Assembly (NCBI RefSeq): GCF_000208865.1 | Contig: NC_018398.1 | Location: 2,852,001-2,916,000, forward strand | Source of the DNA: Neospora caninum Liverpool | Taxonomy: Eukaryota > Apicomplexa > Conoidasida > Eucoccidiorida > Sarcocystidae | DNA: 64,000 bases | Reading direction: 5' to 3' | Part shown: positions 1 to 13,700 of the stretch, in pieces | Numbering within the stretch: the stretch's first letter is position 1 | Layout: the number at the start of each line of letters is the position of its first letter | Position numbers and translations under genes: made by a program | Notes under the pieces: generated by a model | Database searches by the model: none | The model's input: the letters and a program-made list of their open reading frames with translations, nothing else | Told to the model about the DNA's origin: nothing

Positions 1-2023
1 CTCTGGGAGAGTGGACCTTCAGATGGTTCAGCAGCGGTTGGTCTTTCCGGGGCTCTCATTTTTTGGAGCGAACATCTTTCAAAATCTCACAGTCCCAGGG
101 ACTCTGGACAGGCTGTTTCTCTCATATAGAGAACTTTTGCAACCGATGCTCGACATCGTTCTAACCTCCACAAAGATTCTTTTTCTCCACTGTGAGCAGA
201 CATATTGGTGCATATGCAAATATAAACAGAGAGGCACAAACATACATGTACAACTGCACATGCAAATATACATCTATATATAGGCATAGAGGTACATGTG
301 TGTAGAAGTGTCGGTAGATATATAGCAGATGCATACACACAGAGCTCGAAATTAGAGGTACATACCACAACGATGGATATATACATATAACGGCTAAATG
401 ATGCGCATGCATCGATGGAAGCATACCTGTAAACATCGGTAAATGCGTTCACATGAGGATGTGCAGACGATTGATACACGGTGTGCCGATCTCACAAGAC
501 AAGAGCGGGCCTGCATGCGTCGGAAAATCTCCCTCAAAAGACGCGGGGGCGGGGGGAGGGAAAGAAAGTGTGTGGACTGCTACACGAAGTTTGTCTCTGT
601 CTCACGGACTGTCTCCGTGCGTCTCTCCGACTGTCCCCGTTTCTCTCTCATGGAAGCGAGGAAACGCCGGTTTCGGGGAAAAGCGGCGTGCCTGTGGAGA
701 ACGCGAGCGGCCGCGTGTGCGCACACCGGGCGACGGGTAGGAGCGAGAGGGGAGGTGAGAAAGAGACAGAGACGGACCGCGGAGAGAAGAATTGGAGGAG
801 ACACCTGGTGGCTCAAGTCTCGTTTCCTGACGCGGAGGGAAAGAGGGTCAGAAGAGTCAAATTGCGCTCAAAACACGCGAACGCATGCACGCACTGCGAG
901 TCGAAGCAGCCAGTGCAGAGACACAGACGGGCGCGAAAGGTCGTGCCGTTTCGCGCAAGAAACGTCTTCTGCGTGACTCTCAGTTTCCTCAAGGAAGAGC
1001 CGCACGCAGACAGAGGAAGGATTTACGCGACGAAACGAGCTCGCTGGGAATTTTTGTTTTCTTCTCTTCAAAGGGAGACTGTCGGACTGTGTATGTGTGA
1101 ATTCGTCCACTCGCGTTTCCGCGGCTGTCTGACGAGGCGCAGTCCGGCTGAGAGGTTTGGAGGGAAGGAAGAAACTACAGGTAACACCCAGCTTACGGAA
1201 AAGAACGCCGCTTCCTTTAGTCGCAATAGACGGACGCGTTGTGTGCATTCGTTTGCATGCAGCTTCTTTCTGATGTCTTCGTCCTTTCGTCGCTCTTCCC
1301 TGCACAGAGGATGGCCGCTCCTGAGGACTGGAAGTGCCGAAAATCGAGCTAGGCGCGAGTGTGTGTGTTTCCCTCTGTCTTCTGAACTCGGCATGTTATC
1401 TCACCTCGCCGGCGTCTTCGTTCTTGCCGTCCCATTCTTCTTTTTCGCGGATTCGCGGCCGAGCAAAACGCGCCTTTCTCACTCTCGCCGTGTCTGCCCA
1501 AGCTGGGAAATCCCACAAAAATCGCGTCTCCCGCGCAGTGCTCTCGAACCATTCGCGGAGACGCCGCTAACTGCTTGTGGTTGTATCTGTGTATGCGTGT
1601 GTGGTTTCAGAAAGTATAACACTGCTCCACTTCAACCAATAGCTCTCTCTCTCTCTTTCTCTCTCTCCCCCTATATATATATATATATATATCGGTGTCT
1701 GCACAGAAACACATCAATGGTGAGATGAGTGCTGGTGCAAAATAGGTTGGAAGTTGGTTACGAAAGTCCAGCGCTCTGTCTATCCACCTGAGGGCTTGTG
1801 GGTCATTGTGGTTTGTGAGAGAAGGCTGGGGACTTGCTCTGCTAAGAAAAGGGTCGAAAACCAGCAAGGCTGGGATGCTGAGGAATCGACGATTCGAGCA
1901 GAGCGGCACTGCGGCGTGAGCAGAAAAAGAACGAAAGAGGGACGGGTCCCGCCGGGGTCTCCTGTAGAGTTCGATACGTGGATAGGACGGAATGTGACAG
2001 GGAAGAGCCGACACGAAGCGAAA
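1..2023. other. Upstream region without a supported gene
   Basis: No convincing exon is seen here. The first 450 bases are AT-rich with TGCATG motifs and short TA steps. From about 540 the sequence becomes GC-rich with CT and GA runs. The long open frames over 443-1728 have Arg/Ser-rich composition in several frames at once, which fits GC-rich noncoding DNA or a 5' leader rather than a protein. The stretch probably holds the promoter and 5' untranslated region of the hydrolase gene that follows. Confidence 0.5.
1643..1692. repeat. CT-rich run followed by a (TA)n microsatellite
   Basis: A polypyrimidine CT stretch runs to about 1669 and passes into roughly ten TA dinucleotides ending near 1692. 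It lies in the presumed leader of the hydrolase gene. Confidence 0.9.
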
Positions 2024-5000
2024 ATGCGGCAGGCGCCTGACGCACGCCCCGCGGCCTCGCGCGCTCTGCGGAAGGCGTCGGGTGAACGTCCACCTGACGA
2101 GGCAGGAGTTTGTCAGCTGGGGACACGAGCAGACGGTGGAAGCAAAGAGCGTGAAGGACGAGGGAGAGGCGGGCACGCCGGACAGGCAGAACCAGACGAG
2201 CCGCAGAGAACGACGCGCGGATCGACGGTCGTAGAGGCGAGCGCTTCATCTATGCGCGTCGCGGGAGAAGACATGCGACCGAAGTGCTTCCGTCCCTCTT
2301 CCTCAGATGCCTCGCGCCATGCTGTCGGGTCTTCTCCACTGTTGTCTCCATGCCGTGTCTCTTCCTCGATCTCTGCTTCTTCATCGTCCTCGCCGGGATC
2401 GCCTCTCCGACAAGCTCGCAGTGAGGTTGCCCCGTCAGTCGAGAGGCCTTTGTGTGCGGGCCGCGTCTTCGACCGGCCTGTCTTGGCCATGCTCTTGGCC
2501 ATGCTGGCTTTCCTTCTTTCTCTGTGCGTTTCGCCTTTGCAACTCTCCCCAGCGGGTGTTTCGCCTCGCGTCGCAGGCGCTTTCGCTCTCGGAGCGGCAG
2601 AAGACGCCATCGACCAGGGACAGGGAATTGACTCTTCCTCCTTTTCGTCCTTCGCCACTTCTTTCTTTCCTTCCGTTCCTTCCTCTTTTTCCTTCTTTTC
2701 TTCCTACCCTTCGTTTTTTCCGTCCTTGGTTTCTCCTTTCCCTGGCGCGGACTCCTCTTCCGGCTCGCCGCAGTGCGTCTCGTCCTGTCCCTCCTCGGCT
2801 CTGTCCAGGCCCCAGGCACCTACTGCTTCTTTCCCTTCCGGAGACGACGGAAACACCGCGTCTCTGGGTTCCAAGCTTCCCGCGTCTCTCAGCCTCTGGC
2901 TGTTTCCTTCGTCCGTGAGTTCGACTCTCTTCTCCTTTTTCTCCTTTCTTCTTCCTCAGCGCGCACGCGAACCCAGAGCGGCTGCTCAGCCCCCGTGTCG
3001 CCCATCAACCGCGCCGTGCAACGCGGAGTCTTCGGTCTGCTCCTGCCGTGCCTCTGGTGGTGCCGCTTCTTTTTTCCCTTCTTCGGATTCCTCCCTCTCC
3101 TCCCGCTCTGCCTTTCTCCCTACTTTCTTCTCTCACTTCCTGCCAGGTGAAAATGGATCTCCGCTGGGCCTTGCCCCGCCGTCTTTCCCTGCCCTGCACA
3201 TCGCTGCGTCGGCCCTCGCGCTTCTCACCAGGGTGGTTCTTTCTCTCTTCTGGCTTCTCCTCTCCCTCCTCAGATCTGTGCTCCGCATCTTCTCCCTCTT
3301 CTTCCCTCTCTCTTTCGGGGCTGTCGCGACGCTCCTTGCGACGGTCAGCGGCCTCGCCTGGTGTTTCCTCGACCTCACAAATATGTCCAGAGTCAACCTC
3401 TACTTCTCAGGAGCCTTCATGGCAACGACCCTTCAGCAGTAAGCCCCTGACGTCTCGGTGTGCTTCGCAAGAATGTACCTTTTCCTGCCTGTTCACCTTC
3501 GTAACCGGCTTTCATCCAACACGGGTATCCCAGAGTAGCCGCCTTTTTCTTCTTGCCTGCCTAAGATGTTCAAAGCGATCTCTGCTCAAATGGATCTCCA
3601 GAAGCGTTAACCTCTCACCTCGGCCATGCGAACACACCAGAACGCGCGTTCCAGTTGTTTCCGCCCGACCCGCGATACAGAGGCGCATGCACCACAAAGT
3701 GAATCCGAGAAGTGTCGGTGTGATGCTGAGTACTCCAGATTCGTTTTTCTCGCTTCTGGAACTGACGCCCCGACACACACGCATCGCCAGTCCAGCTTCG
3801 CGTCGAGCGCGCTCGCTCGGCCGGTGCGCGCGGAGACGCCCGAGGCACCCAAATCCTTGACGCTTTCCTGAGAACGCGTTCAGTGGTTTGAAGCGCGTCG
3901 GGTTCATGCCCCGAACGTCCGTTCACATCCGCTCCTCGATCACCGACAAAATGACCAAAACCCATCTGCGTGTGTCTGCCACTCTCTGCCAAATAACTCT
4001 GTACCAAATAACTCTGTACAAAACGACTCTCTACTAATGAACTCTCTACAAAGGCACTCTGTACACATAGCCCAGCATAAAATTTTCCTGAGTGGGGCCT
4101 GTGTGTGACGCTTCAGGTGCGAGTTCGTGCGCCGCTCCTACCGCCCGCCGTTCTTCGTCTGCGCCACGGTCGTGCAGCATTTGTTTCTTTTCCTGAGCAT
4201 CGTACCGCGACCAGCGGCGAAGGTTCCCGACCCTGGCGGGAAATCGCCGGCCACGAGAAACCCGACTCCTTCGCTACCCCTCCCGCTCCTGCCGCTCCTC
4301 TCCTCCGGTGCCGACGCAGCTCGCCGCCATCTCTCTTCTCTCTTTCGGCTTCTCGCAGCGCGTCTCCGTCCCTCCCCACAACGCAACAAAGCCCGACCGC
4401 CCTCAAACGCTTCGCCCCTCCCTTTTTTCCCTCCCGTCTCTTTCTCTCCTTTTTCTTCCCCTTCTTTCTCTTTCTCTCCTTCCTCGCCTTCTGCCGCAGC
4501 TCCCTTGTCTTCCGCTTCATCCGGTCGTCTCTTGTCGGCGTCGCCGCTCTTTCGATCGAGTCCTTTCCGGGCTGCGTTCCACGTCTTCTCGTCGCTCCTT
4601 TCGGCGCTGTGCATGCGCCTTAATTTGTTCGCCAACCTGCCACAGCGCCCGGCCTTGACTGCGCACCGGCAGCTGCTACAGCACCCCGTCACCGGCGCCG
4701 TCTCGATCATCGAGTGGCATTTCCTCCCGAGCTTCTCCATGGCTGCAACCGCCGCGCGTGCGCGCCGCGGCGCCCGCCGAGAAGCGCGGCGAACTCTGGG
4801 TGAGCGACGAAGTCCCAGCTGCGGGGCCGGGCCCCACGAGAGAACGCCCAACAGACCCGCGGACATCGAGGCGCGCCGCTGTTTCGGAGCGAGCGACGAA
4901 GGTGGAAAGGGCCCTAGTGCGCGGGGGGCTGGCGAGTCAGACGCGCAGCTGGACAACAGGAACTCGACGCGAGCTGGACTTCAGAGACGCCGCGACGGCC

Positions 5001-8000
5001 TCGAGACGCCGGTCCGGAGGCTGCGCGCGGCCCCGGATGCAGCAAAGCTGCAGCAAGCACGGACGGGGGCGGACGCGTCGCATGCAGAGTCGCAAGCGCG
5101 GCGGACGAGGGACAGCGCGTGCAGCCGTCCGCGGCCCCACGAGGCGCCCGCCTCGCCAGCAGAGAGACGGGTCCCGCCCCACAGTCCCTACCTTTTTTTC
5201 CGCGGACTGATTTTCATCGTCGGCGACGAGTTCATGACAGGCCTGGGAGGCGCGCACGCACGTTTTCCTTTCTCACATGCAGAGGAACCAGTAGCGTCAG
5301 TTGACCGCGAGTGCGAAGGCCAGAGAGCACGTGAGAGAGGTGAGAGAGAACGTCAGGCCGTAAGCTTTGGAGGCGACGCTAGCCTGAGATCGAGCAACAG
5401 AGCGATCGGGGAGGCGCGGCACCGGGGTCAGCCGGCGAGAGAGCCGACAATAAACAGACGCGAGAACGGCCTACCCCCCCACCCGCCGTGCTCTGTGCAA
5501 ACCGCGTCGATCATCGATGCCGCCGCTCGCGCTGGGTTCATCTGCTGCGTCGTCCGTCTGAGTGCCCATCGCGCGGGAACCGCCGCGGCGCTCCAGGCCT
5601 TTCTGAGTGGCGAGGAAAGGCGAAGAAGCAGGGAAGAGACGGGAAAGAGTCAGCGGGCGAAGGCGGACAGACTGAGCCGGAACGCGAAGCGAGACACGGG
5701 GGCGCGAACAAGCAGTGGTGGGGAGTGCTCCGGAACACCACGCAGGACGGCCGACGGCGACGGTAACGCCACAGCCAACCTCGGTTCGCCCAGACACGAA
5801 ATACAAGAAGAGGAAGAAGACGAAGGTTTTCTTCTACCGCCGTTGTCCATGTGTGGAAGCGGCGCGCTCGTCGACGACCCATCAGAGGAGTTACGCGTAA
5901 GGGAAAGAGATTTTCCGTGGGTTTCTGTTCTGCCTGCTGTGTTGCTCGCGCCTTTTCGTCTTGTCTGTTTTCCGTCTGTCTGGCAGTCTTCGGTGTCTTC
6001 ACCATCTTGCGCAGTGCGCCGCTGTCGAGAGAGCGGCGACCGCTCTCGCCTTCTCTCTCTCCGCGGTGTATTGCGACTTCGCCTCTCGCATGGTGACGGC
6101 GAGCCGTTCCCCGACCTCTCTAGCCTCTGTTTCGTCCTGGAACGGGACACCCCAGCTCGTGGCAAATGCAGGATCACCTGGTGGGTTCATGCGTAGGCAG
6201 ACACGAACGTCCATCCACATATGTAGGGATCAAGACAGGCAGATGTGTAAATAGGTAGATGCGGATAGATGTAGGAAGATGCATGTGTATGTGTGTTTGT
6301 GTGAGTGTCTAGGTGTTTGCAGATATTTGTAACCTGTTCTTTCGTGTTTTCTCTCTTGCTCCTGTTTGTGCTCGGCCCAGCTGGTTATCTCCTATGTCCA
6401 TTCTCTCTGCCCCTCGTTGCCGATGACAGCCATAGGACTGTCGCTCGGCGGCAACACTCTCCTGCGGCTGCTGTCTCCGGTGTCTCCGCCCGAGCGTCCC
6501 GCGCCGCCTGCAGGGCCGCTGGCGGCTCACTCTGCCTCTTCATCGTCGTTCTCGCCCGCCTCGGCGCGTCAACGCTCTTCGCTGCGCCGCGGCGCGTCGT
6601 CGGCCTCGGTTGCGCCTCTGTGGGGGACTCCTCGAGGGCAGTCTTCTCTGCCTGACGTGTATCTACAGCCGACGCTCCTGCCTCCCGGATGCTGCTCGTG
6701 CTGCCATGGCGAGGCTCCTTTCCCGTGTGTGACGACGACTGTGGCGCGCCTGAACCGAGACGAGGCGAGGCGAGTCAGTGCGCGGCGAGAGAGGGAGGAG
6801 ACAGAGAAGACCTGGGGACCTCTGGAGGCGGACGGCGCTGTAGGCACTCCCGAGTCGTTGCCCGGGTCACTGGCCTTCAACGAGGCTCCTGAAGGAGACA
6901 GCAAGGAAGCCGAAGCGCCTAACGATGCGCGTCGAGGCGTCGGCGCAAGCACACCTGACGGGGACGCCAACACGGCGCTGCATGCCGTTTCGTCCATAGC
7001 CCCGTTCGGACGTCAGACGGCGACGGAGTCGGAAGCCTTGCCCGCGGGGTCTGGTGGGCCTGAAAGGCCTCCGTGCATGCAAGCGGAAGCGCGCGAGGAG
7101 GCGGGAGAGAGCCAACAAATGGACGGGGGCGAGGCGTCTTTGAGAGACGCGACCTTGACGAATCCCCCAGAGCGAGGACAAACAGGCGCACCTTTTGATG
7201 CCTTCGGTCCCGCCGTGGCTGTCGCCACGCGAGACGAAGAAGGCCCGGAGCGGATCCTGCATGCAGCACCAGAAGCTGCGGACGAAGCAAAGATAGAACG
7301 CGGGAAATTTCTCGTGGAAGATTTGAGGAGCGACGACGGCAGCTCCCGTGGTCCAGTGATGACCCCACAACAGCCAGGACGCGACGGAGACACCTCGTCC
7401 GACCTCGAGGCTCTTCACGATCCCCAGCCTCTGCGAAACGTAGACTCGAGTCTGGCCGGAGACGCAGGCGAGACCGGGGTAGAAGAAAGGTCGGTGAGTC
7501 GGGGCACAGCGGCGCGAGACTCGGCGAGTCGGAGACCTCCCCCTGTCGCCGATGCATTTGGGCGGGCTGACGAGCGCAGTCGGAGCAGCGAGGGGGCCCG
7601 CCAGGTGTATGAGGACGAGCGCACTGGTCGCCGCAAGCGCGACGAGCGACGCGGGGTTGCCTCTTCGTGTTTGCGCGGCACAGCAGGACTTCCGTTTCCC
7701 GGCGTCTTGCCGTCAAGCGCCGCGCCGGCTTACCCGTATCCGAGTGTCGCCTCGCCCGCTCCCCGCAGGCTCCCGGAAGACGAAGGCCCGCGTCGTCTGG
7801 ACGAACAGGCGAGGCGCGACAAGGCCTCGGGTGCTCCCCCGCACCGCGGCGGGGGCGCGAGCTCTCTGTCAGTCTCCGGCGCCGCGGCGCTCAGCTATCT
7901 GGGCGGGCTTTGGAGTCTCGCCTCGGCAGCCCGGGGCCCTCCGCAGCGCCCGCAGCTTCCCTCGTCTGGGTCCGCCTCGGCCTCGTCGCTTAGGCCTTCG

Positions 8001-10348
8001 GAGACACGCGACTCGGATGCGCTCGGTTCCGTCCGAGAGACGGCGGATGGCGCCTCGTCGAGCAGCTCGGTGGGGCCCTTCTTCCCGCGGCCGACGCCTC
8101 TGTCTTCTCTGCCTCGCAGCTCGGGGTCGGGCCGCCCGCACCCAGGCCTCGCCGCCTCCCCGCCGGCGCAGCTGCCTCACCTGTCTCTGGAGACGCACGC
8201 GGGGACGGAGGGCGGCCGCGGCGGCGCTTGGGATCGCGGGTCCTCTGTCCCCGTGGCGTCCATTCTCAGTGCCGTCGTCTGTGTTGGGCCTTTCCTCGAA
8301 ATGCACAGATGCAGTGAGCGCCGGAACGCGTCCTTCGCGGGGCTCTTCGACTGGCTGTGCCTGACGGCCCTCGCCACGGACGGAATTGTCTCCTGGCTTC
8401 AGGACCTAGCTAGCTGCCTCGCCGCTTTCTTCTGTGCGGGCCGCCCGCCGCGGGAACCTCGCCCTAGAAACGCGAAGCAGCGGACGGGCGATTCGCCAGC
8501 TGGACCAAGGCCCCACGGGGACGAGGGGGCTGGCTGTGTGGCTCCCGTCGGCCTCTCGTCTTCGTCCGCGGGATCTTCTGCGTCTCTGGCGGCTGCCCCT
8601 CCCGACGCAGCCGGCGAGACGACGGAAGAGTCTGCCCTCTCCCCCGAGAGCGGCAGCTCTCGGCCTCCATCAGCGGGACGTTTTCGAGCAAGAAAAGATG
8701 GAAGCGCGTTCCCCTGTCAGCCTGCAGGAAAGCCTTCGCGGCCTCCGCAGAGTCTCATGGCACTTCCGCCCGCGCTGCCGGCTCACTTTTGCTGTCCGTG
8801 CTCTCTCCAGCGCTGGCTGGCTGCCTACGCGCAGGCGCTTTTCTTCGAGGGAGTGCCCGGCCATTTGCGCCCCGGGGCCCCGAGCGGCGCTTCCGACCGC
8901 GCCGGGCCTGAAGCCTTGGCCTCCGTCGCGTGTGGAGACAAGGGGTACGCGGAGCGCAGGCCTCTCCTGGAGTGCCGGAGCAGCTACGAGGTCGATTGCT
9001 GGCTGGCGGAAAATGCGCTGCGACTCGACAGAGTCGAGTTGCTCTCGCCCTACGCCAGGGGCCTTCAGAGGAGCAGAGAGAGGCGCCGTGTGGCGCGCCC
9101 GTTCTCGCGACCCGCTGCGGGCGGCAGCCCCTTGCGCGCCGCCTCGCGAAGCGGAGCCTTGCCCTGGAGCCCAACTAACTGCGGGGCGGCGGTCGCAGGA
9201 CGGCCAGCAGAGGCCTGGGGCGAGGTGGAGACGGAGGGGCTAAAGCTACAGGAGTCAGATGGAGAGCGACGCGGACCACCAGGTACCGCTCTGGAGTCGG
9301 AGAGCGAGGGCGAACTCGACGCGGTCGGAGGGAAATGGTGGGAAGGCGAAGACGACGTAATCCACAGACGGCCAGGCGTCTACTGGAGACTGTCCCGGAG
9401 GTATCCCGGGGGTGTCTCCGAATTTTACGACGACTGGTCGCTAGGCGGAACCAGGCTCGACAACATCCCCGTGCCGACGCTGATTTTCATGTCCATGGAC
9501 GATCCCATCAGCGACTTCGGCGCGGTCGACTTGTTCACCTGCTGTCGGTGAGTGCGGGGACAACAGAAAAAAATCGACAGGACAAACCGAGAGAGCAGAA
9601 CTGGTGGAAAGCACCCTTACAAGAGAGCGCCTGGCTCGGCTCCTCGGGCCGCCTCATCGCAGGCGCAGCCTGGCGTTTCTCAACGAGTCACGCGCACATC
9701 CTCGGAGCTCTATAAGTCCCCAGCAGAGCCATACGGAGGGGGGGGGGGGGGGGAAAGGGGGAGACTGGTGGTGAAACGCGACTCGAGAAAGTGGGGAGGA
9801 CGGAGCCGAAAGAGACAGAGTATCAAAAAAGAAGGGAGGCGGAAACGGAACCGAAATGAGCAAAAAAGGCGTCGTACCAGGAGCGAGATAGCCTGGTAAT
9901 GAGACCAGGCAAGCTGCCTGGAGACAGCGAGAGAAACCCAGAGACTGTGTGTCGGCGCTTTCGACGCGAATCGCGTTGAAGTCTGCTCCGCTGGAGCTTC
10001 ATATTTGCCAGGTTTCAGTTTGCCTTTTCATACTCCCGTGTCTGGTGCGTCTCTGCCACGTTCTGCCTGCAGCAATGCCAACGTCGCGTTTGCCGTCACG
10101 CAAACAGGGTCACACTGCACACATCTCGCAGGTATGTGTGGCGGGGGGAAAAGGCGGGAACGCGCGTGCCTGGCCTTGCAGCTCTCTTGCCCGCAGACAG
10201 CACCAGTCGTCTCGAGCGGTGCCAGGCCTACGTCGCGAGTACAGCGAGATCGGTGTACACAAATTGCACCATGTGCATGTGTGTACAGCCAGGAGTTACC
10301 CGTTCCTGCACGCTTTACGGGCGTAGCCACGCATCTACGTTTCCGTAT

Positions 10349-10391
<43 letters not shown>

Positions 10392-10725
10392 TATGTATAC
10401 GTGTATATCACTACAACCCTTATGTTGTATGGGTTTTGTATCAGCTGTATTTCGTGCACTTTCGTAGTACGGAGATGTGGGTTTCGTCGGTCCTTCTGTG
10501 TTTTTGACACGTCCCCGGGCTTCAGGTTCCAAACCACGCGTTTGGTTCGCACGGGCAGCGGTCGAGTTTCTGACACAGGCGCTGACGAGCTGTACGTGGC
10601 CGTTGCCGCACGCCCGGCGCGACTCTCGGAGCGAAGCCAGGGGGCCCAGCGCGGGAGCCGGCGCCGCGCGCAGTGCGAAGCCTGGAGAGTCTACCCCGAA
10701 ATCTCCGCTGCGACGAAAATGGTGA
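2024..10725 (+). CDS. YheT/EMB8-type alpha/beta hydrolase, giant and insertion-rich
   Basis: Probable membrane-associated serine hydrolase of the YheT/EMB8/ABHD1-3 family (esterase, lipase or acyltransferase-like; substrate unknown). The start at 2024 has a strong AAAATG context. Exons: 2024-3438, 4117 to about 6.2 kb (3' end unresolved), 6381-9547, 10073-10131, 10526-10725. The last three joins agree in phase. Exon 1 is hydrophobic with probable membrane segments. Exon 2 begins with the family pattern CEFVRRSYRPPFF. The nucleophile elbow GLSLGGN puts the catalytic Ser near 6441. The acid residue is in SMDDPISD near 9500. The His is in TQTGSHC near 10110, with Ser where the family usually has the second Gly of GGH. 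The C-terminal helix PRVWFARAAVEFL follows. Relatives have about 400 residues. This protein has about 2,200 or more, because long low-complexity insertions separate the catalytic elements. Family call is firm; exon 2 end is not. Confidence 0.82.
9738..9753. repeat. Poly-G tract
   Basis: An uninterrupted run of about 16 G lies in the hydrolase intron between 9548 and 10072. Comparable C or G runs occur near 15500, 46850, 54920 and 59010. Confidence 0.9.
10352..10388. repeat. (TA)n microsatellite
   Basis: About 18 TA dinucleotides in the last hydrolase intron (10132-10525). Pure dinucleotide tracts of this length are likely to be length-polymorphic. Confidence 0.9.
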
Positions 10726-13700
10726 AAAAAACGTGTCTCTCGGTGGGGTGGAGGCGTCCTATACTCCATGGATGTGAGTGCATCCCCTGAAAGCGGCAAC
10801 AGGTGTTTCTGAACGCTCCATTTGCAAGAGGTTTGCTCTCGGCTAGGCCTGCCGTCGCGTTTCTACGGACTTCCAGGACCCAGAGGATACGGGTCCGCTT
10901 GATGGTTTTCTTTTTTGTCGGCCCTCCCAAACAGCAAAACGGGTTATGCCACTAGAGAGATGCAAACGGCTCACTGCGTGTGCTTATCTTGGCGGAGCCG
11001 CGTCCGGCGGTTCACCGACACGGCCGTTGCGAAGCGCAGCGATCCTAGAAAAGCTAGGGAGCGACAGGACATACTGCTGCCTTTTCGCGTCGGGCGATGT
11101 CGAATAATGCGTGTGTCTGGACAGGCACACGTCTGCCGTCTGGTCCCGATATGCGTGCCTCGGCCGCATGGTGTCGCACTTTCTCGGGCGGGAGTTGTGG
11201 TGTTTGTGGAACCTGAAACCCATTCCGGTGAGGCTGGGACAAGGGCACCGACATCTCTTTATTTTCGCTCCAAGTCTCTTGGCTACGCAGGCCACACGCA
11301 ATATCCAGAGCCCACCGCGGATGCTGCCTTCTGGAGCGAGACCGCAGGTGACACGACGGACCCGCACGCGTCCCTGAAGCCAGACGGCTGCTGCGGTACC
11401 TTCCCCACATCGTACAGCGAGAAAAATAGTTTACGACGCCAGCCGGCCACGTTGTATCGCTGGCCATCGCGGTGATACTACGTACGTGGTTTGAGCTCAG
11501 TCGCAAAACCCTCCCTTTAAAATTGTGTATTTCGATGAACGTTTCCCGGAAGCAAAACACGAAATAGTAGCGCCGAAAGCCACTGAACACCTGAGACGAC
11601 ACTGCGCCTCTCAGTGTTTTCCCACACACTGGGACAACTAGGAAACACACAGTTCAAACTCCCTACTGTGCCCTGTTCCAGCACGAAATCCCTGCCGCAC
11701 ACTTCGAAAATCTCCTTGCAACCTGTGATATGCTACCCTGCTTTCTCTCCAAAGGCGTCCGCCCCGCTCCGCAGGGGTGGGCCACACGCCATGCAGGCAA
11801 ATCCCTAACAGATTATCTACGGGCAGACAACCGACAAAATGGGAAAATGCCGCGCACGTTGCACACAACCCGTGCGGGCATTCTTCCGCTGGGGCCACAC
11901 ACACATTTCCAGCGACAAAAACCGTGACCGCCGGGCACCTCGCGCTGCAGCGTCTGGAAAACAAAGCGTGCGATCCCACTGCGTTGTCCCCGGGTGAAAA
12001 TATGGCCTGGGGAGACACCTGTTCTCGCACAGGCATAGACGCGGTAGACTGAAACGCGAGGTCGTTTGCCCGAACATGCAGTCGAGCTTCTCGACGAAGC
12101 AGTTTTTGCTGGACCAGATTGCAAATTCTCTGACCGTCGAAATGATGTGACGCGCCCGCCATGACTTCAAGCGCATGCAAGGCTGTCGCGACGTCCGATC
12201 CCCGTTTCAGGCACACCGCCCCCTCGGAAAGCCTTTGGCGACCGAATTGCGCGGATTTCCATCACGACAAGCAGTGCTCATCTCTTCCCTCACGCGTTTG
12301 CTTCCCTAACCTCAAAACTACATCCCTCTGTTTACGCAGTTCGACTGCACCCCTGCGTACCTGCAGGACCTCGTCGCGGCGACCAGCCTTCGCTGAAGGC
12401 GCCCCTCCCCCCCTTCTCTCTAAAACCCGACACCTCTCTCCTGATTGCGTCCTGCTTTGGTCGAGGTTTTCGCCAAACGTTCACTTCTTCGTTCGGTTCT
12501 CCTGACAAAGCCTATATCCCCGCGCCACCGAGTTGGCCGCGGTAAGGGCCTCCCGTTGCCGAGAGCTGCCCCAAGCACTTGTACATGGAACACGACTTCA
12601 AGAATCTACTACCTGTGCGACTGGGCCTAGAAAAAGACAAGACAACTCACAACAGAACCGACACACAGCCCGACTCTGTTTGTGGCCTTGGGGAACGAAC
12701 TTTCCCGCTGCAGGCCACAAAAGCTGCCGCCTCTGCCGAGCAGACGCGGGCAGCAGAAACTCCTGGGGTCCCCACCCACGCACCTCTCTGACGACCCAGA
12801 CGCGGCGGGGTCGCTCCTTGCAACTGGCAAGAGGTGCGGGCAGACTTCAGCAAGAGGCAAATGGAAAAAAAACAAGCGCCCGCTCCGACGCGCTCGAGCA
12901 CGGCACCGTGGTGACTGGCGTCGCTCACGGCTTGCTTTGGACGCTCAAACGCGCAGAGCTGGACGCGCGGTGTGTGGTCGCCTCCCTACATGCGTGCACG
13001 CCAATCTACGCGTCTCTGCAGACCTAGACGCGCGTACAACTACAGTTTTTAGGTGCGAGGCACATGAACCACACACACACGCGCGAGGCGGGTGCATACC
13101 CGGCCAGGAAAAAAAACAAAGCAGGCTGTCCTCCGCCTAGAGGGCAGCACGCGATGCAGCAGTGACAAAGGCCGCGCTCGCCGCCGCGAGCCCAAGAGGG
13201 GATAGACGGGTCCCGCATGCAAGCAGGAAGCGGAGCACACGAAACGCACTGTCTAACCCAGCCTCGGGCCAGTCGACGGATACGAAAGGCGGCGTGTGTG
13301 TCGCTTCTCCGCAAACAACTCGGACGGGTGCGGCAAGATCAAAGCAAAGAACAAACCAGCAGCGGAGTGGAGCGCGCTGCACAAATTCCGCAGGATCGGG
13401 TGCCTTCCACACGACGGCGAACCCGCCGTGCGCTCTACACAACTACATGCATGCTTTTCCACACCGCGACCCACACAGAAAAGCCATAAACTCGAGTGGA
13501 ACGTGCATGTACACACCGCAAGAAACAACGGGACAGGACCCCATATCTATACAGTTTTTGTCGGAAATGCAGACTGCATAGAAACGGACGTACATCACGT
13601 GCATGCGGCGCACTCTGCCGCGACTTGAATGTGCACTAGGGTACGTCTCGTGCGCTCCCCCCATTCCGCCCCCAGTGTAAGCCTCCCCACGAGTTGACTG

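Noticed and set aside
481..1728. 415-codon plus-strand open frame ahead of the hydrolase
   Set aside because: Composition is Arg/Ser-rich in several frames, no homology features, ends in a TA repeat; GC-rich DNA rarely has stops by chance.
11111..11377. Candidate last exon of the hydrolase (segment GRMVSHFLGREL)
   Set aside because: The exon at 10526-10725 fits the phase left by exon 10073-10131 and gives the expected C-terminal helix RVWFARAAVEFL plus a stop, so the gene ends at 10725.
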